Of a stretch of 64,000 bases of DNA, positions 23,920-33,031 are shown piece by piece. Position 1 is the stretch's first letter; each line of letters starts with the position of its first letter. The position numbers were made by a program, and so were the translations under genes. The stretch is from NCBI RefSeq assembly GCF_005116445.1, contig NZ_SWBQ01000002.1:558001-622000 (forward strand), read 5' to 3'. The notes below the pieces were generated by a model. That model saw only the letters and a program-made list of their open reading frames with translations. It was not told the origin of the DNA and ran no database searches. Origin of the DNA: Pedobacter frigoris. Its GTDB lineage: Bacteria > Bacteroidota > Bacteroidia > Sphingobacteriales > Sphingobacteriaceae.

Positions 23920-24906
23920 ATGTGCTGTAATGATAATTTTCAGGAAAGAAATGAAGGAGAAAAAATTCAAACTATCCTTGATCTGAATGACATTAGCGGA
24001 ATGAAGTTTTTCGATCCGCATGTCCACATGACCTCACGTACTACGGATGATTATCAGGCAATGGCCGATGCAGGTATCGTAGCGCTCATTGAGCCCGCAT
24101 TCTGGCTTGGACAGCCGCGTACAGGGGTAGACAGCTTTACAGATTATTATAGCAGTTTAATCGGCTGGGAAAGATTCAGGTCTTCACAATTCGGAATCAA
24201 GCATTACTGCACTATAGGATTAAATTCCCGTGAAGCTAACAATGAAAAATTAGCGGAGCAGGTGATGGAAATCCTTCCTCAATTCATTTTCAAAGAAGGC
24301 GTGGTAGGTATAGGCGAAATTGGATTCGATGACCAGACTGCCGCAGAAGAAAAATATTACCGCTTACAATTAGATCTGGCTCTTGAGGCGGGATTGCCGG
24401 TGCAGATTCACACTCCTCACAGAGATAAGAAAAAAGGCACCCAGCGCAGCATGGATATTGCCATTGAGCAAGGGCTTGCTCCGCACATGGTGATCGTTGA
24501 CCACAACAATGAAGAAACCGTAAAGGAAGTTTTAGACCGTGGCTTTTGGGCAGCATTTACCATTTATCCCTTCACCAAAATGGGCAATGAACGTATGGTC
24601 GAGGTGGTGAAACAATATGGTTCGGAAAGGGTCATGATCAACTCAGCCGCAGACTGGGGCATTAGTGATCCATTGGCAGTTCCGAAAACGGCTGCACTCA
24701 TGAAAAAATCAGGCATCAGTTTAAAGGATATTGAGTTGGTTACTTACCGCAATGCGATTACCGCCTTTGCGCAAAGCGGCCAGATTGATGAGCATGATTT
24801 CGTTACAGTAAAGAACATCGACCAAAGTCAGAAATTTGAAAGCAATTCCATATTGCGGGGCGGACAACAGCCGAGAATAAACAAAAACTCGATCATTATT
24901 TCCTAG
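23920..24906 (+). CDS. eboB: TatD-family metal-dependent hydrolase (EboB)
   Basis: 328 residues from the ATG at 23920, 10 nt after eboA. The open frame extends 34 codons upstream into eboA, but that segment is a basic shadow sequence. Metal ligands of the TatD TIM barrel are present: H34-x-H36, E133, H164, H195 and D245. The N-terminus M-C-C-N-D-N is cysteine-rich. Classical TatD enzymes are DNases; the ebo member is divergent and probably acts on another substrate. Translationally coupled to eboC (2 nt gap). Confidence 0.87.
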   Translation: MCCNDNFQERNEGEKIQTILDLNDISGMKFFDPHVHMTSRTTDDYQAMADAGIVALIEPAFWLGQPRTGVDSFTDYYSSLIGWERFRSSQFGIKHYCTIGLNSREANNEKLAEQVMEILPQFIFKEGVVGIGEIGFDDQTAAEEKYYRLQLDLALEAGLPVQIHTPHRDKKKGTQRSMDIAIEQGLAPHMVIVDHNNEETVKEVLDRGFWAAFTIYPFTKMGNERMVEVVKQYGSERVMINSAADWGISDPLAVPKTAALMKKSGISLKDIELVTYRNAITAFAQSGQIDEHDFVTVKNIDQSQKFESNSILRGGQQPRINKNSIIIS

Positions 24907-24908
24907 CC

Positions 24909-25829
24909 GTGAAGAAATTAATCGGATACCTGAGGCTGATGAGGCCAGCCAATGTAGTAACCTCAGTAGCAGATGTACTGGCAGGAATGGCTATTGCAGG
25001 ATATTTTTTTGGGCCAGAAGCTTATTTTTCTGCGACAGAATATGTGCAGGTTTCAGAAAACTACCTATTACCTGTTCTCCTGCTCTGCATTTCCACAATA
25101 GGACTGTATAGTGGAGGAATTATCCTGAATGACGTTTTTGATGCAAAGCTCGATGAAAAAGAGCGGCCGGAACGTCCAATACCAAGTGGATTAATCTCGA
25201 AAAAAGCAGCCACAATCTTTGGCGGGGTCTTCTTCTTTATAGGAATTTTTACAGCGGGGCTATATAGTAAAGAATCACAGTACTTGGCCGGCGCCATCAT
25301 GATCTCCTGTTTGGTGTACGACAAATTCCTAAAACACAGTCCAATATTCGGCCCCTTAAATATGGGTTTATGCCGGGGTTTAAATCTGCTGTTAGGAATA
25401 AGTATCATAGCACCTGCTATTCAGCAATGGTGGTTCCTCGCATTTGTTCCGATCATTTATATCGCATCCATTACCATGATCAGCAGAGGCGAAGTTCATG
25501 GTGGGAGCAAGAAAATGCTCTATTTCGGAGGAGTGTTATATGCTGTGGTAATTTCCTGCATTCTTGGTTTTGCTTACACAAAGCAGAATTTCCTGCCAAC
25601 TTTAATATTTGTATTGCCATTTGCTTTCATGATTTTTATGCCGCTGCTAAAAGCTTTAAAAAATCCAATTGGCCCCAATATTGGCAAGGCCGTAAAAGCA
25701 GGAGTAATAGCCCTGATCCTGATGAATGCAGCCTGGGCAAGTGCCTTTGGCGTATGGCACATTGCTGCTTTCATTGTTATTTTATTACCAGTATCAATAT
25801 TACTGGGTAAGGCTTTTGCTGTTACCTAG
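24909..25829 (+). CDS. eboC: UbiA-family prenyltransferase (EboC)
   Basis: 306 residues with GTG start at 24909. Nine predicted TM helices; the first Asp-rich motif N-D-V-F-D-A-K-L-D-E-K-E-R-P (about residues 74-87) binds Mg-prenyl-diphosphate. A second Asp-rich motif as in UbiA is not obvious: the region reads V-Y-D-K-F-L-K. It should prenylate an aromatic or alcohol acceptor at the inner membrane. Its place in the ebo cluster suggests that the trafficked metabolite or a carrier is prenylated. Confidence 0.88.
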   Translation: MKKLIGYLRLMRPANVVTSVADVLAGMAIAGYFFGPEAYFSATEYVQVSENYLLPVLLLCISTIGLYSGGIILNDVFDAKLDEKERPERPIPSGLISKKAATIFGGVFFFIGIFTAGLYSKESQYLAGAIMISCLVYDKFLKHSPIFGPLNMGLCRGLNLLLGISIIAPAIQQWWFLAFVPIIYIASITMISRGEVHGGSKKMLYFGGVLYAVVISCILGFAYTKQNFLPTLIFVLPFAFMIFMPLLKALKNPIGPNIGKAVKAGVIALILMNAAWASAFGVWHIAAFIVILLPVSILLGKAFAVT

Positions 25830-25845
25830 TCAACAATTTTAGTCT

Positions 25846-27024
25846 ATGAGTCATTTAGAACAATCGTTCAGTGTAAAATTTGAATATAAAATATTTTTCA
25901 CCAGTTCACTTTTCGATACCGGCAATCCTATCTTCAGCGATTTCTTTAAAGGGAGACCATCGGAGTCAGTCCGCAAAATATTTTTTGTAGTAGACCAGGG
26001 AGTTGCTGATACCCATCCCGATCTTTTAAAGGATATCAAAGCCTACTTTACTGCGCATCAGGATGTGCAGCTGATAGAACATGTATTAATTGTACCGGGA
26101 GGTGAGGCATCAAAAAATGACCCTATCTTATTCGAGCAGATTGTGGAGGCAGTAAATACCTATGGCATCGACCGTCACTCTTATATCGTTGCCATAGGCG
26201 GAGGCGCTGTACTTGATCTGGTGGGCTATGCTGCAGCAGTTTCCCATCGAGGAATCAAACACATCCGGATCCCCACAACTGTATTGTCTCAAAACGATTC
26301 CGGGATAGGTGTCAAAAATGGCATCAATTATAAGGGCAAAAAGAATTTTCTGGGCACATTTGCACCCCCTGCATCTGTATTTAACGACGATGAATTTCTG
26401 ACCACGCTGACGGACAGAGACTATCGCTCCGGAATCTCTGAAGCCATAAAAGTTGCCCTGATCAAAGATCCCGAATTCTTTTACTGGATTGAAAAACATA
26501 CGCAACAACTTGCTCAGCGAGACACAGACACCATGAATTACCTGATCAAACATTGCGCACAGCTGCATTTAAATCACATTGGTGGTGATGATCCTTTTGA
26601 AACAGGGTCAGCCAGACCTCTCGACTTCGGACACTGGAGCGCGCATAAATTAGAACAACTCAGTAATTTTGAAGTATTGCACGGTGAGGCTGTGGCCATG
26701 GGCATCGCTTTAGACAGTGCCTACTCCTTCTTAAAAGGCATGCTTACAGAAGAAAAGTTATTGAAGATATTAAATGTCCTCGCTGCCTTGTCTTTCAATA
26801 TCTCAGACCCTATTATACAGATAAATGATCAGCAGTCGCCGATACTATTGGGCTTATCAGAATTCCAGGAGCATCTGGGCGGCTTACTAACCATCACATT
26901 GCTCACTGATATCGGCACGGGAAAAGAAGTGCATGAAATGGATCATGAACTGCTCATCAAGGCAAGTGCATACGTAACTGCATTTACACAACATTACACT
27001 AGTCAAAATACCATCAAGCACTAA
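25846..27024 (+). CDS. eboD: 3-dehydroquinate-synthase-like sugar phosphate cyclase (EboD)
   Basis: 392 residues, longer than normal AroB. The NAD-binding A-I-G-G-G-A-V-L-D-L-V-G-Y-A-A block and the metal/catalytic blocks S-E-A-I-K-V-A-L-I-K-D, D-F-G-H-W-S-A-H-K-L-E and L-H-G-E-A-V-A-M-G match the sugar phosphate cyclase superfamily. The H-W-S-A-H-K segment differs slightly from AroB H-T-x-G-H, so it may cyclise a different sugar phosphate rather than DAHP. Overlap and spacing place it firmly in the ebo operon. Confidence 0.88.
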   Translation: MSHLEQSFSVKFEYKIFFTSSLFDTGNPIFSDFFKGRPSESVRKIFFVVDQGVADTHPDLLKDIKAYFTAHQDVQLIEHVLIVPGGEASKNDPILFEQIVEAVNTYGIDRHSYIVAIGGGAVLDLVGYAAAVSHRGIKHIRIPTTVLSQNDSGIGVKNGINYKGKKNFLGTFAPPASVFNDDEFLTTLTDRDYRSGISEAIKVALIKDPEFFYWIEKHTQQLAQRDTDTMNYLIKHCAQLHLNHIGGDDPFETGSARPLDFGHWSAHKLEQLSNFEVLHGEAVAMGIALDSAYSFLKGMLTEEKLLKILNVLAALSFNISDPIIQINDQQSPILLGLSEFQEHLGGLLTITLLTDIGTGKEVHEMDHELLIKASAYVTAFTQHYTSQNTIKH

Positions 27025-27026
27025 TT

Positions 27027-28235
27027 ATGAAGGTAAACACAGGTCACTTAACTTATTGCACGAATATTCACGCCGGCAAAAACTGGGATGAAGACTTTAA
27101 TGCCTTAAAACAGAATTTTCCGATAGTCAAGCAAAACGTAGCTCCTACTGCAGCTTTGGGCTTGGGCTTAAGGTTATCCAACACAGCCAGCCTTCAATTA
27201 CAAAATGCTGCTGAACTTGAGCTTTTTAAACAATGGCTTCAGGAAAATGACGCCTACGTTTTTACCATGAATGGATTCCCATATGGAGATTTCCATCACA
27301 CGATAGTCAAGGCAGATGTGCATGCCCCTGACTGGACTACAGACGACCGTAAGGATTACACCGTCAGGTTATTCCATATCCTCAAATCTCTTGTACCAGA
27401 AGGAATGGATGGAGGAATATCTACCTCTCCTTTAAGTTACCGGCATTGGTTCAAAGCACCTGAAGCATTAAAAGAGGCAACAGAAAAAGCTACTTTGAAT
27501 ATCATTGAAGTCATCAAGGTGCTTGCTTCAATCAACAACGAGCAAGGCTTGTTGCTGCATTTAGACATAGAACCTGAACCGGATGGCATACTGGAAACGG
27601 GAAGGGAATTTATAGACTGGTTTGAGCAGTACCTCTTACCTATTGGAATCCCGGAAATTAAAAACCTCTTCAATACCACGGATCAGGAAGCGGAAGCCAT
27701 CATCAAACAACATCTTTGCCTTTGCTATGATGTTTGCCATTTTGCCATTGGCTATGAAGACCACGGGGCGGTATTAGCAGAATTGGAACGAAAGAATATC
27801 CGTGTAGGCAAAATCCAGATCAGTGCAGCCTTAAAAGCAAGCCTCGATGGATCAGGCGAAGAAAAGCAGCAGATCAAACAAAGCTTTACCACATTCAACG
27901 AGCCGACCTACCTTCACCAGGTAGTAGCCCTTCAAAATGACGGCGGTGTAAAACGTTATCAGGACCTTCCGGAAGCATTGGATGATTTTGAAAATGAAGC
28001 GGCAAAAGAATGGAGGGCGCATTTTCATGTTCCCATTTCTGTGCATGACATAGGTCTTTTGCAATCCACACAAAGCGACATCAGTAAGGTTCTTGAGCTT
28101 CAAAAAGCCAGACCTTTTACCAATCACCTTGAAGTGGAGACCTATACATGGGAAGTTTTACCTGAACATTTGAAATTACCGATAGCCCAGTCCATCAGCA
28201 ATGAGCTCAATTGGGTGATAGATACATTAGCATAA
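27027..28235 (+). CDS. eboE: Metabolite traffic protein EboE (xylose-isomerase-like TIM barrel)
   Basis: 402 residues, start 2 nt after eboD. TIM-barrel motifs include L-H-L-D-I-E-P-E-P (E and D metal ligands), C-Y-D-V-C-H-F-A-I-G-Y-E and F-H-V-P-I-S, as in sugar isomerase/endonuclease IV-like enzymes. The family name comes from its role in ebo clusters, where genetic data point to periplasmic delivery of a precursor. The reaction it catalyses is unknown. Confidence 0.88.
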   Translation: MKVNTGHLTYCTNIHAGKNWDEDFNALKQNFPIVKQNVAPTAALGLGLRLSNTASLQLQNAAELELFKQWLQENDAYVFTMNGFPYGDFHHTIVKADVHAPDWTTDDRKDYTVRLFHILKSLVPEGMDGGISTSPLSYRHWFKAPEALKEATEKATLNIIEVIKVLASINNEQGLLLHLDIEPEPDGILETGREFIDWFEQYLLPIGIPEIKNLFNTTDQEAEAIIKQHLCLCYDVCHFAIGYEDHGAVLAELERKNIRVGKIQISAALKASLDGSGEEKQQIKQSFTTFNEPTYLHQVVALQNDGGVKRYQDLPEALDDFENEAAKEWRAHFHVPISVHDIGLLQSTQSDISKVLELQKARPFTNHLEVETYTWEVLPEHLKLPIAQSISNELNWVIDTLA

Positions 28236-28247
28236 AACCAAGTTAAG

Positions 28248-29600
28248 ATGAAGAAGACTGTAGTCATAGACGTTGTGGGCTTATCGGCCAACCTGATTGG
28301 CAAGCACACCCCATTTCTTGAACAATACATCAAAGACAAAAACCTGGGCAAAATAACCCCTATGCTGCCTGCGGTAACTACAGCCGTTCAATCTACGTAC
28401 TTAACCGGAAAATGGCCGTCTGAACATGGCATCGTTGGCAACGGATGGTATGACCACACCGATGCTGAGATCAAATTCTGGAAACAATCCAATAAACTGG
28501 TACAGGCAGAGAAAATCTGGGATAAGGCAAAAAAGGCAGACCCGGCTTTCACCTGTTCCAATATGTTCTGGTGGTACAACATGTACTCCAATGCAGATTA
28601 TTCCGCTACCCCACGTCCAAATTACCTCGCCGATGGTAGGAAAATGCCTGATTTCTATTCGCATCCCGCCGAATTACGCGACACACTAAAGGAAAAACTG
28701 GGCGAATTTCCGCTGTTTCAGTTCTGGGGACCTGGCGCCAATATTAAATCTACGCGCTGGATTGCTGACGCAACCATGGCCACAGATGAGCTGCACAACC
28801 CAACTCTAACGTTAGTTTACCTCCCTCACCTGGATTATTGCCTGCAAAAATTCGGAAATGACTTCTCCAAGATCAGCAAAGAGCTTGGAGAAATTGATGA
28901 AGTTGTAAAAGATCTCGTCAAATTCTATGAAAAGAAAGATGCCAACATCATCATCCTTTCTGAATATGGGATTGCCCCGGTCAGCAAGCCCATACACCTG
29001 AACCGTATCTTCCGGGAAAAAGGATTGCTCCAAATCCGCGTAGAGCGGGGACTGGAATTGCTGGATGCAGGTGCTTCAAAAGCATTTGTCGTGGCTGATC
29101 ATCAGATTGCCCACATTTACATCAACGATCCTTCGGTAACTGGTCAGGTAAAAAACATTCTTGAAAATACCCGGGGCATTGCGCTTATCCTCGACGAAGA
29201 AGGAAAGAAAAAACACCATATCGACCACGAAAGAGCAGGTGATTTCGTAATATCTGCCGCTCCGGAATACTGGTTTACCTATTATTTCTGGCTGGATGCT
29301 GCAAAAGCACCGGATTATGCAAGGTGTGTAGACATTCACAAGAAGCCAGGTTATGATCCTGTTGAGATGTTCATGTCGTCCAAACCACGTGCAGCCTATA
29401 AGCTACTCAGAAAAAAGGCAGGGTTCAGGTATATTATGGATGTAATTCCTTTGGATGCAACCTTAATCAAAGGTTCACACGGCAATATTGACACTCCAGA
29501 TGAATTTCACCCGTTACTGATCACAGATACGGGATTAAACACTAAAAACATAGCAGCCAATCAGGTATTTGATGTCATATGGAAAGCTTTGAATAGTTAA
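28248..29600 (+). CDS. eboF: Nucleotide pyrophosphatase/phosphodiesterase-like enzyme (EboF, alkaline phosphatase superfamily)
   Basis: 450 residues, no signal peptide. First metal ligand D8 in V-V-I-D-V-V-G-L, nucleophile T44/T45 in P-A-V-T-T-A-V-Q-S, then H-L-D-Y and S-E-Y-G as further metal-site elements, and D-H in V-A-D-H-Q-I-A-H. This is the layout of type I phosphodiesterase/nucleotide pyrophosphatase enzymes. As the last ebo gene it could remove phosphate or a nucleotidyl group from the product. Following phospholipase gene has its own promoter-like box. Confidence 0.85.
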   Translation: MKKTVVIDVVGLSANLIGKHTPFLEQYIKDKNLGKITPMLPAVTTAVQSTYLTGKWPSEHGIVGNGWYDHTDAEIKFWKQSNKLVQAEKIWDKAKKADPAFTCSNMFWWYNMYSNADYSATPRPNYLADGRKMPDFYSHPAELRDTLKEKLGEFPLFQFWGPGANIKSTRWIADATMATDELHNPTLTLVYLPHLDYCLQKFGNDFSKISKELGEIDEVVKDLVKFYEKKDANIIILSEYGIAPVSKPIHLNRIFREKGLLQIRVERGLELLDAGASKAFVVADHQIAHIYINDPSVTGQVKNILENTRGIALILDEEGKKKHHIDHERAGDFVISAAPEYWFTYYFWLDAAKAPDYARCVDIHKKPGYDPVEMFMSSKPRAAYKLLRKKAGFRYIMDVIPLDATLIKGSHGNIDTPDEFHPLLITDTGLNTKNIAANQVFDVIWKALNS

Positions 29601-29632
29601 AATTATCCCTTTATATTTCCTTCAATTTTGCC

Positions 29633-29640
29633 TAAGTTTG
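29633..29640 (+). promoter_or_regulatory. Candidate -7 box for the phospholipase C gene
   Basis: TAAGTTTG, exact TAnnTTTG, with the ATG 22 nt further on. It suggests partial independence from the ebo operon. Confidence 0.35.
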
Positions 29641-29662
29641 GTTTACACACCAATAAACCAAT

Positions 29663-32023
29663 ATGGACTCGAGAAGAGAATTTCTTAAAAAAGCAGCCCT
29701 GTTATCAGGTGCAGCTACGCTCCCAAATGTGATCCCCATGTCTATTCAAAAGGCAATGGCCATCAGTGCAGACCCGGGATCTACATTCTATGATGCAGAG
29801 CATGTAGTTTTTCTGATGCAGGAAAACCGTTCATTTGACCACATGTTCGGGAAGCTAAAAGGCGTAAGAGGATTCAACGACCCGCGTGCTTTTACCCTGC
29901 CGGACCAAAACAAAGTATGGCTACAGAAAGATAACGCAGGAAAAACTTATGCCCCATTCCATGTAGACATCAACAAAACCAAAATCACCTGGCAGGGCGG
30001 CCTTCCACATTCCTGGTCTGACCAGGTAGCCGCCCGCAACAACGGAAAATATGACAAATGGGTACCTGTTAAGTCATTGATGTGCCTTGGTTATTACGAC
30101 AGGACTGACGTTCCGTTTTATTACGCGATGGCTGATACCTTTACCATCTGCGACCATAATTTCTGTTCTTCTTTAACGGGAACTACACCAAACCGTTTGT
30201 TCTTCTGGACAGGTAACATCAGACCGGAACTCAATGGCACTTCAGTAGCCGCCGTTAGTAACTCACAGGCGGAATCGAGAGGAGATACCTATGTAGACTG
30301 GGAAACTTTTCCGGAGATACTGGAAGACAATGGCATCGACTGGAAAATCTACCAAAATGAAATATGGTCGGCAGATCTTCCCGGAGATACGGTGGATGAC
30401 TGGTTGGGTAATTACGGAGACAATGCCATTGAGTATGTAAAACGATACAATGTAAAACTCTCTGCCTATTTCCGTAAGAATGGCGATATCACCGGAAAAA
30501 CCAAGTTCACCGCAGCTCAAGTAACAGAAAAATACAACAAACTATCACAAAGGGAGAAAAACCTTATCGATAAAGCTTTCGCAAGTAACATCAACGCTCC
30601 GTTCAATTATCTCGAACTGGCACCATTTACGTTTACTGATGATCAGGGTAAAGAGCAGACTTTAAATATCCCTAAAAACGATATATTCCACCAATTCAGA
30701 TCGGATGTAGACAACGGAAAATTACCAACCGTATCCTGGCTGGTTGCACCTCAAAGATTTTCTGACCACACCAGTTCGCCACTCTACGGAACCTGGTATG
30801 TATCAGAAGCCATAGAAATCCTTACTAAGAACCCCGAAGTATGGAAGAAAACAATTTTTGTACTTACTTACGATGAGAACGATGGCTATTTTGACCATAT
30901 CCCTCCTTATGTAGTACCTAAACCGAATGATTCGGAAGCAGGCAAGGTTTCTAAAAACATTGATGTAGCCTCAGATTACGAGAATAAAAAAGGCAGTCCT
31001 ATTGGCTTAGGATACCGTGTACCCATGCTTGTGGCCTCTCCCTGGAGTAAAGGAGGATATGTAAACTCACAGGTTTTTGACCATACTTCCTGCCTGATGT
31101 TCCTTGAAAATTTCCTAAGCAAAAAAACAGGGAAGAAAATCAGGAGCAGCCAGATCAGCAGCTGGAGAAGAGCGATTTGCGGAGACCTTACTTCAGTGTT
31201 CAGACCCGCAGCCGATATTCCAGCCGTAGTTCCTCCCCTTTTGAAGAAAGAAACAACCATAGTTAACATTCAGAACGCCAAAAATAAGCCCGCACAATTA
31301 AAACCTGATACATTATCACAGTCGGAGATCGATAAGATCAACAAGCAAGGAAATATGGCGGTACAGGAAAAAGGCACGAGCAAGGCCTGTCCATTACCAT
31401 ATCAGCTCTTTGCTGAGGGTAGTCTATCGTCAGACAAGAGCAGCATTGAACTTTATTTTGAATCCGGAAAAGGAAATTTCGGACAACACACCGTTCCATC
31501 TGGTGCGCCATTTAATGTATACACCAAGGCCCTTTACAAAGGCGCTGCAGGGAAAACATGGGCATATGCAGTGAGTGCTGGCGACAAAATCGCCGACCAG
31601 TTAAAGATCGTTGATTTTGCAAATGAAAAATACAATGTCTGCATCACCGGGCCAAACGGCTTCTACCGTGAATTTAACGGCAGTAAAAATGATCCTGCTC
31701 TTTATGTAAACTGTCTATATGAGTCAAAGGGATTTTTAAGCAAAAAACCGAGTGGAAATCTGGTCATTGCACTTGAAAACAAAGGAGATAAAGACCTCGA
31801 GATTTTGATTACAGACAATGCCTACAAAAGCACTGAACAGCTCACAATTGCATTAAAAGCAAGAAGTAAAACGAGCCTGTCGATTGACCTTCAAAAGAAT
31901 TCCGGATGGTACGATCTGACGGTGACCATTAAAGGAGATGCTTCTTTTAACAAGCAGTATGCAGGTCATGCCGAAAATGGCCATGATTCTATTACCGATC
32001 CTTACATGGGTGGGATAGTATAA
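29663..32023 (+). CDS. Tat-exported phosphocholine-specific phospholipase C
   Basis: 786 residues. Twin-arginine signal S-R-R-E-F-L-K-K followed by a hydrophobic stretch. The catalytic phosphoesterase domain (about 40-520) has E-N-R-S-F-D-H-M-F-G, F-C-S-S-L-T-G-T-T-P-N-R and T-Y-D-E-N-D-G-Y-F-D-H, hallmarks of the PlcN/PlcH group in the alkaline phosphatase superfamily. Two C-terminal DUF756-type beta domains (about 590-690 and 695-780) complete the family layout. It would hydrolyse phosphatidylcholine or related lipids outside the cytosol. It follows eboF by 62 nt and may be co-regulated. Confidence 0.93.
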   Translation: MDSRREFLKKAALLSGAATLPNVIPMSIQKAMAISADPGSTFYDAEHVVFLMQENRSFDHMFGKLKGVRGFNDPRAFTLPDQNKVWLQKDNAGKTYAPFHVDINKTKITWQGGLPHSWSDQVAARNNGKYDKWVPVKSLMCLGYYDRTDVPFYYAMADTFTICDHNFCSSLTGTTPNRLFFWTGNIRPELNGTSVAAVSNSQAESRGDTYVDWETFPEILEDNGIDWKIYQNEIWSADLPGDTVDDWLGNYGDNAIEYVKRYNVKLSAYFRKNGDITGKTKFTAAQVTEKYNKLSQREKNLIDKAFASNINAPFNYLELAPFTFTDDQGKEQTLNIPKNDIFHQFRSDVDNGKLPTVSWLVAPQRFSDHTSSPLYGTWYVSEAIEILTKNPEVWKKTIFVLTYDENDGYFDHIPPYVVPKPNDSEAGKVSKNIDVASDYENKKGSPIGLGYRVPMLVASPWSKGGYVNSQVFDHTSCLMFLENFLSKKTGKKIRSSQISSWRRAICGDLTSVFRPAADIPAVVPPLLKKETTIVNIQNAKNKPAQLKPDTLSQSEIDKINKQGNMAVQEKGTSKACPLPYQLFAEGSLSSDKSSIELYFESGKGNFGQHTVPSGAPFNVYTKALYKGAAGKTWAYAVSAGDKIADQLKIVDFANEKYNVCITGPNGFYREFNGSKNDPALYVNCLYESKGFLSKKPSGNLVIALENKGDKDLEILITDNAYKSTEQLTIALKARSKTSLSIDLQKNSGWYDLTVTIKGDASFNKQYAGHAENGHDSITDPYMGGIV

Positions 32024-32028
32024 ATATA

Positions 32029-32310
32029 TTAAAGTGGCGATTCTTCAGTCGCCACTTTCTTCTCATTTTCTAATAGCTCTTCTTCTTGTTTTTCCGGATC
32101 CAATTCCACCTCTCCCTGTTTATTCTGCTTCGCAAAAATTATAGGAAAAAGAAACATCAGTGCTCCTGTAATGAATAAAATTCCGGCCAACGACAGCAAA
32201 TAATTGCTGGACTCGATCTTATTTACACTCATCACCTTATAACCAATCAAAGCCAAAATACCTAGTATAAAGGCGATTACTGCTTTTTGAAGTTTTAAAA
32301 TCTTAATCAT
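32029..32310 (-). CDS. Small two-helix membrane protein, hypothetical
   Basis: 93 residues. Two TM helices (about 8-28 and 38-60) and an acidic, E-rich cytosolic tail. Not recognised as a named family. Its final codons form the terminator hairpin of the facing gene. Confidence 0.6.
   Translation of the reverse strand: MIKILKLQKAVIAFILGILALIGYKVMSVNKIESSNYLLSLAGILFITGALMFLFPIIFAKQNKQGEVELDPEKQEEELLENEKKVATEESPL
32031..32058. terminator. Terminator hairpin overlapping the 3' codons of the reverse small gene
   Basis: 10-bp stem AAAGTGGCGA (32031-32040) / TCGCCACTTT (32049-32058), 8-nt loop. It terminates the phospholipase transcript, and also forms part of the last codons of the convergent gene. 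Confidence 0.65.
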
Positions 32311-32381
32311 AACAAGAGGCTTTTAGATTGACTGATTTAGAGCTACCTACAAAAATCAAACCATTAAAAATTTTGCATTTG

Positions 32382-33011
32382 TTACTTCATATACTTCCAG
32401 AATCTAAGTTTGCCTTCTGCTATCCACTCCAATGCTTCATCTATTCTTTTCTGTCTGGTAGCCTCTGTTTTAGCCTCGTTGATCCAGGCAATATATTCTT
32501 TACGGAAAGAGTCTGATTTGGCCTGTGGATTTTGCTCCAGTTTCGCCAAAAAATAATCAGGCGTTTCTAAAACCTTAGGCCTCTCAGATTTTGGAGCTAC
32601 CACTTTAATGCCTTTTTCGTTGAGTTCCATTGCCTCCGCAATGAAGCTAATAAATTCCTCATCCGGAGGAAGAGCTACTTTTTTTGCCAGTCCAAGCTTT
32701 TGCATGTAGGCATAGAATTTATTCCAGATGTCAATCGATTTCCCGTTACCGAACAATTCTGCAACATTACAATAAACCACATGAAACCCCCGCTCCGACA
32801 AAGCAATGTCGGCCTTAGGTTCATGTCCCCAGAACCTTGCCAGCCACACCCAGGGTAAACCAGCTACTGCTTTCCTTGGTTTTACAACCTTGCAGTTCCT
32901 GTTATTGAACGTAAAATCAGCACATTCAAATCCATAAAATGAGCTTAGTTTTTTACCTTCCTTTATCGCCTTAAATGAATCATAGGCCTTCTTTTCATCA
33001 AGCTTGAGCAC
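32382..33011 (-). CDS. Chimera: truncated alpha/beta-hydrolase N-part fused to YdeI/OmdA-type C-part; 3' piece of a frameshifted gene
   Basis: Residues about 1-118 match the N-terminal part of an alpha/beta hydrolase that in Sphingobacteriaceae follows an SGNH domain (G-F-E-C-A-D-F-T-F-N, R-A/F-W-G-H-E-P-x-A-D-I-A-L, V-Y-C-N-V-A-E-L-F-G-N). The hydrolase stops just before its nucleophile elbow. From P-P-D-E-E-F on, the sequence is a YdeI/OmdA (bacteriocin-protection-like) C-terminus with E-A-K-T-E-A-T-R-Q-K-R. The listed start is only a GTG inside the frame; correcting one missing base near 33059 joins it to the upstream SGNH gene. Function doubtful. Confidence 0.6.
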   Translation of the reverse strand: MLKLDEKKAYDSFKAIKEGKKLSSFYGFECADFTFNNRNCKVVKPRKAVAGLPWVWLARFWGHEPKADIALSERGFHVVYCNVAELFGNGKSIDIWNKFYAYMQKLGLAKKVALPPDEEFISFIAEAMELNEKGIKVVAPKSERPKVLETPDYFLAKLEQNPQAKSDSFRKEYIAWINEAKTEATRQKRIDEALEWIAEGKLRFWKYMK

Positions 33012-33031
33012 TTCAAACAGTCGTCTGGCAA

